Positions 41,675 to 51,175 of a DNA stretch of 55,422 nt are shown piece by piece (within the stretch, counting starts at the first letter, position 1; every line of letters begins with the position of its first letter). Origin of the DNA: an uncultured Bacillota bacterium (GTDB lineage Bacteria > Bacillota > Clostridia > Christensenellales > UBA1242). The position numbers and the translations under genes are program-made. The stretch spans positions 1 to 55,422 of the forward strand of contig CAMRTM010000005.1 of NCBI GenBank assembly GCA_947053645.1, in the 5' to 3' direction. The notes beneath the pieces were generated by a model that searched no databases, was not told where the DNA came from, and saw only the letters and a list, made by a program, of their open reading frames with translations.

Positions 41675-43489
41675 GTGAATAATCGCATTACAGAAAAACT
41701 TAAACTGCTTCCAACCAAAAGTGGCGTATACATTATGAAAGATGAGAACGGCACTGTCATTTATGTTGGAAAAGCAAAGGTATTAAAAAATAGAGTAAGT
41801 CAGTATTTCCGCAACTCCCCTAAGCCAAGCAAAGTACAAGCAATGGTGGACAGCGTAGATGATTTTGAATATTTTATTACCATGAGTGAAATGGACGCCC
41901 TCGCACTTGAAAGCAACTTAATTAAAAAATATCAACCCTTCTATAATATATTGCTGAAAGACGGAAAGCAATTCCCCTACATTAAAATTAATATGAAAGA
42001 GCCTTACCCAAAACTAGAAATAGTACGGAAGGTTAAAAAAGACGGAGCAAAATACTTTGGGCCATATTTTGCCGGCCTTGATGTAAGAGAGATTGTTAAA
42101 ACCATCAATGCGGCATTCAAACTTCGCACCTGCAATCAAAAGATTACTTCCACATCAATTACTAAACGCGAATGCTTAAATTACAGTCTAGGACTTTGTA
42201 GCGGAGCCTGCACCAAACAAATTTCCCCTAGCGACTATGCAAAGGAAATTGACAAAGTAATCAACTTTTTAAATGGAAACGATGATGAAATTGAAGAAAT
42301 TCTTGAAAATAAAATGAAGTCGGCTTCCGCAAACGAAAATTATGAAAGTGCGCTTATATATCGCGACAGATTAAAAATGATTGCAAAACTTAAACAGAGA
42401 ATAGTAGCGAACCTGCCTAAGAATGTTAACAAAGACATTTTCGCTTATCAGACAAATGGTCTTTCTGGTGTAATAACAAGCATGATAGTAAGAGGTGGAA
42501 AAATACTAGGCGTGATGAACTATGCCTACAACGATGCGGAACTTGAAGAAAAGGAAACATTATTTAATTTTCTAATTCAATATTACCAAAATGTGCTTGT
42601 TCCAGACGAAATTATTTTAAGCCACGACATAGATAATCAAGAACTTCTATTAGAGTATATAGGCAAAAAAGCAAGCATTATTACAAACCCTCATGGCATA
42701 AACAAAAAACTTTTAGATATGGCGAAGGAAAATGCAAACGATTATCTTGAAAAACATATTGAAAAGGAAAAGATAAAGTACAACAACACTTTTGGCGCAT
42801 TGAAACAACTAAAAGAAAAATTAAACTTAACTAATTTCCCTAGGCGTATGGAATGTTATGATATTTCAAATATAAGTGGAACAAACAAGGTCTGCTCCAT
42901 GGTCGTATTTATTAACGGCGAACCTTCTAAGAAAAACTATCGAAAATTTAAAATTAAATATGTCAAAGGTTCAAACGATTTCGCGTCACTGCAAGAGGCA
43001 CTCACAAGACGCCTTGCCCGTTTAAAAAATCAAGATGGAGAAAGTTTTAGTGAAAAGCCAGATCTACTTATCATAGATGGTGGCAAGGGACAACTCTCTT
43101 CTTGCTATGAAATATTACAAAGCAGTGGACTTACAGGAATCGATATGATAAGTCTTGCCAAGCGCATAGAAGAAGTGTTTAAACCTGAAAGCAATTTACC
43201 CACCCTTTTAAAACCCGCAAGCGCAGAGTTACGATTATTACAGCGTATTCGAGATGAAGCACATCGCTTTGCCATTACCTTCCATCGTGAGATAAGAACA
43301 AAAAAACAAACCCATAGTGCACTTGACGAAATTAAAGGTCTTGGTGATATAAAAAAACAAGCACTTTTAGACGCCTTTGAAAATATTGATAATATAAAAA
43401 ACGCCTCTATAGATGAGCTTGTTATTGTAAAAGGAATTCATATGGCTCTTGCACAAACAATATATAATCATTTTCATAACAATTCCTAA
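41675..43489 (+). CDS. uvrC: Excinuclease ABC subunit C
   Basis: LPTKSGVYIMKDENGTVIYVGKAKVLKNRVSQYF, LALESNLIKKYQPFYNILLKDGKQFPYI, ECYDISNISGTNKVCSMVVF, C-terminal HhH. Confidence 0.97.
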   Translation: MNNRITEKLKLLPTKSGVYIMKDENGTVIYVGKAKVLKNRVSQYFRNSPKPSKVQAMVDSVDDFEYFITMSEMDALALESNLIKKYQPFYNILLKDGKQFPYIKINMKEPYPKLEIVRKVKKDGAKYFGPYFAGLDVREIVKTINAAFKLRTCNQKITSTSITKRECLNYSLGLCSGACTKQISPSDYAKEIDKVINFLNGNDDEIEEILENKMKSASANENYESALIYRDRLKMIAKLKQRIVANLPKNVNKDIFAYQTNGLSGVITSMIVRGGKILGVMNYAYNDAELEEKETLFNFLIQYYQNVLVPDEIILSHDIDNQELLLEYIGKKASIITNPHGINKKLLDMAKENANDYLEKHIEKEKIKYNNTFGALKQLKEKLNLTNFPRRMECYDISNISGTNKVCSMVVFINGEPSKKNYRKFKIKYVKGSNDFASLQEALTRRLARLKNQDGESFSEKPDLLIIDGGKGQLSSCYEILQSSGLTGIDMISLAKRIEEVFKPESNLPTLLKPASAELRLLQRIRDEAHRFAITFHREIRTKKQTHSALDEIKGLGDIKKQALLDAFENIDNIKNASIDELVIVKGIHMALAQTIYNHFHNNS

Positions 43490-43551
43490 TGTATTTTATT
43501 TTGAAAATTTGGAGAAAAAGTATATACTTATCTTGTAAAAGGAGATAAATT

Positions 43552-44673
43552 ATGAATAAAATCACAATGGTACAATACGGATGCGGAAAGATGAGCAAAT
43601 ACACTATGCGTTACGCACTTGAAAAAGGCGTAAAGATTGTAGGTGCGTTTGATATAGACGAAAGCAAAATTGGCAAGGACGCAGGGCTACTTTTTGGTGA
43701 CAAAAAATACAATGTAAAAGTACAGCACGCAAACGAATTTGAAGCCTTCCTTGAAAGTCATGAAGTAGATGTTGTTATCGTAACAACAACTAGTCTTATG
43801 AGTGAACTTGAAGATGTGCTTACTCTTTGTGCAGAATATGGCGTAAATGCTATCACCACCTGTGAAGAGGCATTTTATCCACAAAACAGCAATCCAAAGG
43901 TGTTTAAGAAGATAAATAAACTTGCCGAAGAAAGTGGTGCTACTATCTGCGGAAGTGGATATCAAGATGTATTTTGGGGCAACCTTATCAGCGTGCTTGC
44001 AGGTGCTACTCACAAAATTACAAAGATTGTTGGAAAATCAAGTTACAATGTAGAGGACTATGGTATTGCTCTTGCTAAAGTACATGGTGCGGGATTAACT
44101 AAAAAGAAATTCCAAGAAGAAATTGCGTCTGCCGACAATATTACTCCAGAAGAGAGAAAGAAAATAATTAACAAAGGCGAATTTGCACCAAGTTATATGT
44201 GGAATGTAAATGGATGGCTTGCAAGCAAGCTTGGTCTTCATGTTACAAGTCAGGTGCAAGAATGTGTACCACAAATTGCAAAGAATGACCTAAATAGCGA
44301 AACCCTTGGTATGGTAATTCCTAAAGGAAGATGTGCTGGTATGAGCGCCGTTGTCACAACAGAAACTAAGGAAGGAATCACAATCCAAAGCGAATGTATC
44401 GGAAAAGTTTATGACAAAGACGAATTCGATTGCAATGACTGGAAGATTATCGGCGAACCTGACACAGAGGTTATCATCAACCGCCCTTCTACGGTGGAAC
44501 TCACCTGTGCAAGCGTAATCAATAGAATTCCTGAAGTGCTTTGTGCCCCTGCCGGATTTTTTACAACCGACATGATGCCAGAAAACACCTACAAAGCACA
44601 AAACCTTGACAAGTATGTAGAACTTGCTTGCGACGGCGAAGACTGCTGCGGTTGTGACGGATGCCATCACTAA
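43552..44673 (+). CDS. NAD(P)-binding dehydrogenase of the dihydrodipicolinate reductase/diaminopentanoate dehydrogenase-like type, with Cys/His-rich C-terminal tail
   Basis: MVQYGCGKMSKYTMRYALEKGVKIVGAFDIDESKIGKDAG (Rossmann); tail CDGEDCCGCDGCHH. Confidence 0.7.
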   Translation: MNKITMVQYGCGKMSKYTMRYALEKGVKIVGAFDIDESKIGKDAGLLFGDKKYNVKVQHANEFEAFLESHEVDVVIVTTTSLMSELEDVLTLCAEYGVNAITTCEEAFYPQNSNPKVFKKINKLAEESGATICGSGYQDVFWGNLISVLAGATHKITKIVGKSSYNVEDYGIALAKVHGAGLTKKKFQEEIASADNITPEERKKIINKGEFAPSYMWNVNGWLASKLGLHVTSQVQECVPQIAKNDLNSETLGMVIPKGRCAGMSAVVTTETKEGITIQSECIGKVYDKDEFDCNDWKIIGEPDTEVIINRPSTVELTCASVINRIPEVLCAPAGFFTTDMMPENTYKAQNLDKYVELACDGEDCCGCDGCHH

Positions 44674-44707
44674 GATAGAATTATAAAATAAGAACTTTAA
44701 AACTAAC

Positions 44708-44739
44708 AAAAAGCATTCTAAATTTTAGAATGCTTTTTT
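44708..44739. terminator. Bidirectional intrinsic terminator
   Basis: AAAAAGCATTCTAAATTTTAGAATGCTTTTTT. Confidence 0.8.
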
Positions 44740-44755
44740 GTTAAACTTATATTAT

Positions 44756-45616
44756 CTAGTTGTTTTTTAAATTTACATCATTTAACTTATCAAAAAAATT
44801 AGTAATTGTTTTGTAATGATTGCTCCATACTAAAAATTTTACTTTTTTATTGTTTTTACAAAATTTAAATGAGTTTTGTTTTGTTAATTCTGGTTTGTCA
44901 ATTTCTTCAACAATATAATCATTTGAATTAATAACCATATCTATAGGTATTACATCATGCAGTGTAAATGATTTTCCATTACTTTTATAGTAATAAAAAT
45001 TTCTTAGGCAGTCTAACAAATAATTTTTAATAGACGATTTCTTTAACCTATTCTCTATTTCAGCTTCACTTAGCCTATTAGCTTTAGCCATTATTGTTGA
45101 AATTATTGTTAAATCAGCATTTCTTTCATAAACAAACCTGAAAGCACTTTTGTCTACTTTAAAGTTAGTGTCATTAAATGAGCGATTAAAAGGGTGCCCA
45201 GTCCCCAACCATAAAATTTTCATCTTATTGATTATATCAGGTGCATAGCACATTGCCAGTGCTATATTGGTTATTGCCCCAACTCCAAATATTATTGTTT
45301 CGTCATTTTTTCTACAAATATCTATTATCGCTTGAACCGCAGGAGTTATTTCTTTATACCCATTATCCATTACATCGCAAGACCCTTTATATAGAGGATA
45401 ACATTTATTAAAAATATTGAATATTTTTAAACATTCATTATAACTTAACTCTTGCCCTTCGCCAATCGATATGTTTTGGTAATCAACTTTATAAGGGGCA
45501 ATTGTAATTGCTTCAATATTAAGTTTATCATCATTAGCCAAAAGATAGGCAATTGCATACCTATCGTCAATTTCATTGCAAATATCCGTATCTAAAATAA
45601 CATTAATCTTTTTCAT
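44756..45616 (-). CDS. Inosine/uridine-preferring nucleoside hydrolase family protein
   Basis: MKKINVILDTDICNEIDDRYAIAYLLANDDKLNIEAITIAP; IFGVGAITNIALA. Confidence 0.85.
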   Translation of the reverse strand: MKKINVILDTDICNEIDDRYAIAYLLANDDKLNIEAITIAPYKVDYQNISIGEGQELSYNECLKIFNIFNKCYPLYKGSCDVMDNGYKEITPAVQAIIDICRKNDETIIFGVGAITNIALAMCYAPDIINKMKILWLGTGHPFNRSFNDTNFKVDKSAFRFVYERNADLTIISTIMAKANRLSEAEIENRLKKSSIKNYLLDCLRNFYYYKSNGKSFTLHDVIPIDMVINSNDYIVEEIDKPELTKQNSFKFCKNNKKVKFLVWSNHYKTITNFFDKLNDVNLKNN

Positions 45617-45763
45617 ATCAATCATTATAGCATACTTCTATAGTAATATCTATTATTTAACTATAAAAATCACTTTTGTATTAAAAATAAAAAGTGGATA
45701 GATTTATCCGCTTTTTATTTTGTTTTCAACCTCTTTTGTACTAAACTTGAAGTGGAGGGACTT

Positions 45764-46396
45764 ATGAAAAGAAAAGGAATTTTTATTACATTTGAAGGTG
45801 GAGAAGCTGTTGGAAAGACAACACAGATTGCACTTTTACAAGAATATTTAAACAGCAAAATGAAAGACCAAGTGGTGTTTGTTCATGAACCTGGTGGCAC
45901 CACCCTCGGAGAAAAGATACGAAATCTCTTGTTAAATGACAACGATGTGAGAATGTGCGGCAAGGCGGAACTATTGCTTTTTATGGCCTCACGCGTTGAA
46001 CTTTACGAAAAAGTAATAAAAAAAGCGTTAAATGAAGGCAAAATTGTAATTGCGGACAGATATTACGACTCCACGGTTGCCTATCAGGGAAATGCAAGAA
46101 AGATTATGGACAACGAGAAAATTCTTTCAATAAACAAATTTTTTCTTGACGGACTGACACCAGATTTAACAATTTACCTTAAAATGCCAGCAGAAAAAGC
46201 ATTTTTAAGAAAAGGTAATTCCACCCTTGACAAGATAGAACTAGAGGGAATGAATTTCCACCATGCAGTAACAGAGGGCTATGATTTTATGAGCAAAAAA
46301 GAGCCAGAAAGATTCTTTACAATAGATGCATCCAAAACGATAGAAGAAATACATAAACAAATTATTAATAAAGTAAATAGTCTAATCAAAAACTAG
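45764..46396 (+). CDS. tmk: Thymidylate kinase
   Basis: GIFITFEGGEAVGKTTQIALLQEYL, EPGGTTLGEKIRNLLL, DRYYDSTVAYQGNAR. Confidence 0.95.
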   Translation: MKRKGIFITFEGGEAVGKTTQIALLQEYLNSKMKDQVVFVHEPGGTTLGEKIRNLLLNDNDVRMCGKAELLLFMASRVELYEKVIKKALNEGKIVIADRYYDSTVAYQGNARKIMDNEKILSINKFFLDGLTPDLTIYLKMPAEKAFLRKGNSTLDKIELEGMNFHHAVTEGYDFMSKKEPERFFTIDASKTIEEIHKQIINKVNSLIKN

Positions 46397-46418
46397 TCAC
46401 AAACTTTGACTAGTTTTT
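46388..46418 (+). terminator. Intrinsic terminator after tmk
   Basis: AAAACTAGTCACAAACTTTGACTAGTTTTTA. Confidence 0.75.
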
Positions 46419-46430
46419 ATTTAATTTTTC

Positions 46431-46467
46431 TTGACAAATTCCCCCCCCCGCATCGTATACTTATAAT
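46431..46467 (+). promoter_or_regulatory. Promoter region with C9 homopolymer upstream of lipoprotein gene
   Basis: TTGACA (46431-46436), AATT, C9 (46441-46449), then TATACT at 46456 (19-nt spacer) or TATAAT at 46462. Confidence 0.65.
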
Positions 46468-46493
46468 GACTTAAAAAACAAAGGGAGGGTTTT

Positions 46494-47249
46494 ATGAAAA
46501 AAGTTTTTAAAAGTTTAGCAGTTGGCGCACTTGCCATTCCATGTGCATTACTTTGCACAGCATGTGGAGGAGATAATTCAGTTAAGGTGGACACTAACGG
46601 AGATTGGAAGCCTATTGACGCAACAAGTGCATACAGCGAAGTTTCTACTTTACCTACAGAGGATTTAAATTTTGACGGACTTAGATTTACTATTAAAGAA
46701 GAAATGGAGGGTCAGGGTCAAAAAGCCACAATTACTATGAATGGAATGGCTTTATATAACGGTCAAGATATTGTTTTTAAGATAGATATGTCTGTATCAG
46801 CCGCAGGGAAAAGCGAATCTGCAAATATGTACCTCACTGATAACACATTATATGTAAATGCAGGACAATTTAAATATAAAATCAGCATGGATTCACAGAA
46901 TAATCCATATGACCAATATATTACATTAATTCCAGACTCAGAATTTATAACAGGCGCAATTGAAAATATGCAAAACGCTATATTAGACAGCCAAAAATCA
47001 GTAGTAGGAAATGTGACTAAATATTATTTTAAATTAGACGGCAGCGAAATAGCTGAATCTGCAAATGTTACATTCGAAGAATGGTTTGTTTTAAAAGATG
47101 GTAAATTTGATAGTTTCAAAACAATTGCCACTGGCAATATTCAAGGTGTAGCTACAACTATAACAATGGATATGGAACTCTACAATGGAACAATTAAATT
47201 CCCTTCCTTTGACGGTTATGTAGATTTTAATTCAATGTTGGATGTGTAA
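46494..47249 (+). CDS. Putative secreted lipoprotein
   Basis: Signal peptide with lipobox: MKKVFKSLAVGALAIPCALLCTACGGDNS; SD GGGAGGG. Confidence 0.8.
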   Translation: MKKVFKSLAVGALAIPCALLCTACGGDNSVKVDTNGDWKPIDATSAYSEVSTLPTEDLNFDGLRFTIKEEMEGQGQKATITMNGMALYNGQDIVFKIDMSVSAAGKSESANMYLTDNTLYVNAGQFKYKISMDSQNNPYDQYITLIPDSEFITGAIENMQNAILDSQKSVVGNVTKYYFKLDGSEIAESANVTFEEWFVLKDGKFDSFKTIATGNIQGVATTITMDMELYNGTIKFPSFDGYVDFNSMLDV

Positions 47250-47260
47250 TATAAACAATA

Positions 47261-47289
47261 AAAAACATGCTAAATTGCATGTTTTTTTT
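47261..47289 (+). terminator. Intrinsic terminator after lipoprotein gene
   Basis: AAAAACATGCTAAATTGCATGTTTTTTTT. Confidence 0.8.
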
Positions 47290-47291
47290 AG

Positions 47292-47319
47292 AAAAAGCAT
47301 ATCGAATTGATATGCTTTT
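47292..47319 (-). terminator. Intrinsic terminator after ppdK
   Basis: Reverse strand AAAAGCATATCAATTCGATATGCTTTTT. Confidence 0.75.
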
Positions 47320-47329
47320 ATATTTTTAG

Positions 47330-49957
47330 TTATTTTCTAGGGTTTTTAATGTTTGCCTGTGCCGCTGCAAGGCGTGCAATTGGAACGCGGTATGGTGAGC
47401 AAGAAACATAGGTAAGCCCTACATTGTGGCAGAATTCCACAGAAGATGGATCTCCACCATGTTCTCCGCAGATACCAAGTTTGATATCAGGTCTTGTCGC
47501 TCTTCCAAGTTCGCAAGCCATTTTTACAAGTTTGCCAACACCATTTTGGTCAAGACGAGCAAATGGGTCGCTTTCAAAGAGTTTCTTAGCATAGTAAACA
47601 TCAAGGAATTTCCCAGCATCGTCACGGCTGAAACCGAAGGTCATTTGTGTAAGGTCGTTTGTACCAAATGAGAAGAACTCTGCATGCTGTGCAATTTGGT
47701 CAGCAGTAACAGCGGCACGAGGTATTTCTATCATTGTACCTATCTTATAATGCATGTCAACGCCCTTCTTTGCGATGATTTCATCTGCTTTATTAGCAAC
47801 AATATCACGAACATACTTAAACTCTTTGCTATCGCAGGAAAGTGGAATCATAATTTCAGGAACGATTTCGTAGCCTTCACTCTTACTTACTTCAATAGCA
47901 GCCTCGATAACTGCTTGTGTTTGCATTTCAGCAATTTCTGGATAGGTAACAGCAAGTCTAAGTCCACGGTGTCCCATCATTGGGTTAAACTCGTGAAGAT
48001 CAGCCACTGTTTGTTTAAGTCTATCAAATGTGATGCCCATTTCTTTTGCAAGAACCTTAATTTCAGCATCATCATGAGGAAGGAATTCGTGAAGTGGTGG
48101 ATCAAGGAAACGAATTGTTACCGCTTTTCCCTTCATTGCTTTGTAGATACCCTTAAAGTCTTTCTTTTGCATTGGAAGAATTTTAGCAAGTGCTTTCTTT
48201 CTCTCTTCAACAGAAGAAGAAACAATCATTTCTCTCACAGCCATAATTCTGTCAGCCTCGAAAAACATATGCTCTGTTCTGCAAAGTCCAACACCTTCTG
48301 CACCAAAGTCAAATGCAGTTTTTGCATCTTTTGGATTATCAGCGTTTGTACGCACTTGAAGTTTACGATATTTATCAGCCCATTCCATGATAGTAGCAAA
48401 TTCACCAGAGATTTTTGCAGGCTCGGTTGCAATTTCGCCATCATAGATTTTACCTGTAGAGCCATCAAAGGAGATTAGATCGCCCTCTTTATATTTCTTT
48501 CCGTTAAGTGTGAAGGATTTTTCGTCCTCTGCAAATTTGATTGCACTGCATCCTGCAACACAAGCAGTACCCATACCACGAGCAACAACGGCAGCGTGAG
48601 AAGTCATACCACCTCTTGCAGTTAAGATACCTTGGCTTGCAGCCATACCTTCAATATCTTCAGGAGAAGTTTCAAGACGAACAAGGACTACCTTACCGTT
48701 CTTTCCACCCTGTTCTTTTGCCTTTTCAGCAGTGAATACAATCTTACCACAAGCAGCCCCAGGAGATGCTGGAAGCGCTTCAGCGATTACTTTTGCTTTC
48801 TTAAGTGCAGTAGCGTCGAATTGTGGATGAAGAAGTGCATCAAGTTGTTTAGGATCAAGCATCATAAGCGCTTCTTTCTCTGTGATAAGTTTTTCTTTAA
48901 CAAGGTCTACAGCAATCTTAAGAGCGGCTTTCGCTGTTCTTTTACCATTTCTAGTTTGAAGCATATATAATTTACCATTTTCAATAGTAAATTCCATATC
49001 CTGCATATCTTTATTGTGACGCTCAAGTTTCTTTGCTATAGCAACAAACTCTTTATATACCGCTGGATTTTGCTCTTCCAAAGTGGAGATTGCAAGTGGA
49101 GTTCTTATACCCGCAACAACATCTTCCCCTTGTGCATTCATAAGGTACTCTCCATAGAGTTTGTTTTCGCCAGTAGATGGATTTCTTGTGAAGGCAACGC
49201 CTGTACCACTTTCCTCACCCATATTGCCGAATACCATGGATTGAATATTTACAGCAGTTCCCCAGTCATATGGAATATCATGCATTCTTCTATATACATT
49301 TGCCCTGTCATTATCCCAAGAACGGAATACGGCTTTAACAGCTTCAACAAGTTGTACCTCTGGCTCTTGTGGAAAATCCTCGCCTTGTGACTTCTTGTAA
49401 AGGTCTTTGAAAAGTTTTACGATTTCTTTAAGGTCAGCGGCCGTAAGGTCTTTATCGAATTGAACCTTTTTCTTTGTTTTGATTTGGTCTAAGATTTTTT
49501 CATACTTAGATTTTTCTTGTTGCATAACAACATCACTAAACATTTGAATAAAGCGTCTATATGAGTCATATGCAAATCTCTCATTGCCAGTAAGACGAGC
49601 AAGGCCTTCAACAACCTCGTCGTTAAGACCAAGGTTAAGGATAGTATCCATCATACCCGGCATAGATACTCTAGCACCAGAACGAACAGAAACAAGAAGT
49701 GGGTTTTCTACACTACCGAATTGTTTGCCTGTTTGCTTTTCAAGCATTTCCATACTCTTTTTAATTTGTGCAAGGATAGTATCATTGATTTTTCTTCCGT
49801 CTTTGTAGTACTGTGAGCAAGCCTCAGTGGAGATGATAAAACCTTGTGGCACAGGAAGACCAAGTTTAGTCATCTCGGCAAGGTTTGCACCTTTTCCACC
49901 AAAAAGTGCTTTGTTTTTTCCGTCAGCCTCTTTGAATAAGTAGACAAATTTTTTCAT
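47330..49957 (-). CDS. ppdK: Pyruvate phosphate dikinase
   Basis: KALFGGKGANLAEMTKLGLPVPQGFIISTEAC, TARGGMTSHAAVVARGMGTACVAGC, GTNDLTQMTFGFSRDDAGKFL. Confidence 0.98.
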   Translation of the reverse strand: MKKFVYLFKEADGKNKALFGGKGANLAEMTKLGLPVPQGFIISTEACSQYYKDGRKINDTILAQIKKSMEMLEKQTGKQFGSVENPLLVSVRSGARVSMPGMMDTILNLGLNDEVVEGLARLTGNERFAYDSYRRFIQMFSDVVMQQEKSKYEKILDQIKTKKKVQFDKDLTAADLKEIVKLFKDLYKKSQGEDFPQEPEVQLVEAVKAVFRSWDNDRANVYRRMHDIPYDWGTAVNIQSMVFGNMGEESGTGVAFTRNPSTGENKLYGEYLMNAQGEDVVAGIRTPLAISTLEEQNPAVYKEFVAIAKKLERHNKDMQDMEFTIENGKLYMLQTRNGKRTAKAALKIAVDLVKEKLITEKEALMMLDPKQLDALLHPQFDATALKKAKVIAEALPASPGAACGKIVFTAEKAKEQGGKNGKVVLVRLETSPEDIEGMAASQGILTARGGMTSHAAVVARGMGTACVAGCSAIKFAEDEKSFTLNGKKYKEGDLISFDGSTGKIYDGEIATEPAKISGEFATIMEWADKYRKLQVRTNADNPKDAKTAFDFGAEGVGLCRTEHMFFEADRIMAVREMIVSSSVEERKKALAKILPMQKKDFKGIYKAMKGKAVTIRFLDPPLHEFLPHDDAEIKVLAKEMGITFDRLKQTVADLHEFNPMMGHRGLRLAVTYPEIAEMQTQAVIEAAIEVSKSEGYEIVPEIMIPLSCDSKEFKYVRDIVANKADEIIAKKGVDMHYKIGTMIEIPRAAVTADQIAQHAEFFSFGTNDLTQMTFGFSRDDAGKFLDVYYAKKLFESDPFARLDQNGVGKLVKMACELGRATRPDIKLGICGEHGGDPSSVEFCHNVGLTYVSCSPYRVPIARLAAAQANIKNPRK

Positions 49958-50361
49958 ATTATTTCTCCTTTTTTTAATACAATGATAGTATAGATAAAAT
50001 AAAAAAAATACGCAAATGAATTGCGTATAAGTTTGTTAATTTTAAAAAATTTTGGCCACTTTTTGTCTGTTTAAGAATGTGAAACATTTTTTGCCAAAAA
50101 TTTTAATTTTGTTTCACATTTATATTATAGCTACTGTTTAGCGTAGGTATATTCAATTGTACCTATTTTTATATTTATGAAATGTTAAAATGGTGCATCA
50201 GAACAGTGGACATCAATGTCACCCATTTTTGATGTTTATATATGCTACTTTCTAATTATGCAATTATGAGTGACCAAGCATAATAGTGCAATTAAAACTG
50301 CATTATTGTAGTTAATTGTATTGAAAAAATAAAAATTTATAATATTTTAAAAGGTTTTAGT

Positions 50362-50607
50362 ATGAATTTAATAGAGGCAGTATCAAAAAAGTTAGGAAGA
50401 TTATTAAGTGAACGCGGCTGGAGCATTTATAAACTCTCTAGGGTTTCTGGCATCACACCAAACGGCATACAGGTGATATTACAAAAGGAATATAAAGATA
50501 TTAAACTATCTACTATTATCATCCTTGCACATTGTTTTGATATGACAGTTTCGGAATTTTTAAGTGATGATGATTTTCTTTTTGACAATTTAAATATTTA
50601 TAAATAG
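50362..50607 (+). CDS. XRE-family HTH transcriptional regulator
   Basis: LGRLLSERGWSIYKLSRVSGITPNGIQVILQKEYKDIKLSTIIILAHCFDMTVSEFL. Confidence 0.85.
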   Translation: MNLIEAVSKKLGRLLSERGWSIYKLSRVSGITPNGIQVILQKEYKDIKLSTIIILAHCFDMTVSEFLSDDDFLFDNLNIYK

Positions 50608-50611
50608 CCTT

Positions 50612-51175
50612 ATGAAAGTATGTTTTATTGGTTCGCATTTAGGTTTGCCAGAAGAGGAATTATCTAAACTTGAAATTGTGTTACGCTCTCTTATCAAAAT
50701 GGGGTGCTGTATTTTCTACTGCGGTTGTTATGGAAAATTCGACTGGCAGGTTGTGGAATGTCTTTTTAAGTTAAAAAAAGACTACCCTAAGTTGCGGATA
50801 GTCAAAATAAAACCCTATTATCAATTTAATAGATTTTTAGATAAACATAGTGAAAAGTTATACAAATGGGGAATGGAAGAATTGCGAGCAGAGTATAGCA
50901 AGGACAAGGAAGGCTATGATAGAAACAAAAGTATACTGGAACGAGAAGTTTACTATAAAAAATGGTTTGAAGATGAGAAAAAGTATTTTGATGAAACTAT
51001 GCTGTGCGACCTCGACAACAAACCTTATAAAACAAGAATAATAGAATGCAACAAATGGAAGATAGATGAATGCGACATACTTGTTTCTTACTGCCCTTTA
51101 AAACAAGGTAATTCGGTTAAAATTAAAAATTACGCCTTAAAGAAAAACAAAAAGGTTATTGAACTTAATCAATAA
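50612..51175 (+). CDS. SLOG/DUF1273-like protein
   Basis: CFIGSHLGLPEEE...FYCGCYGKFDWQVVECLFKLKKDYPKLRIVKIKPY...IIECNKWKIDECDILVSY. Confidence 0.65.
   Translation: MKVCFIGSHLGLPEEELSKLEIVLRSLIKMGCCIFYCGCYGKFDWQVVECLFKLKKDYPKLRIVKIKPYYQFNRFLDKHSEKLYKWGMEELRAEYSKDKEGYDRNKSILEREVYYKKWFEDEKKYFDETMLCDLDNKPYKTRIIECNKWKIDECDILVSYCPLKQGNSVKIKNYALKKNKKVIELNQ

Noticed and set aside
43872-43885. Isolated TTATCCACA DnaA-box-like 9-mer
   Set aside because: Single copy inside a CDS (EEAFYPQNS); no cluster, likely chance.
47684-48478. 264-aa plus-strand ORF antisense to ppdK
   Set aside because: Lies entirely inside ppdK; Cys/Phe/His-rich shadow translation with no known motif.
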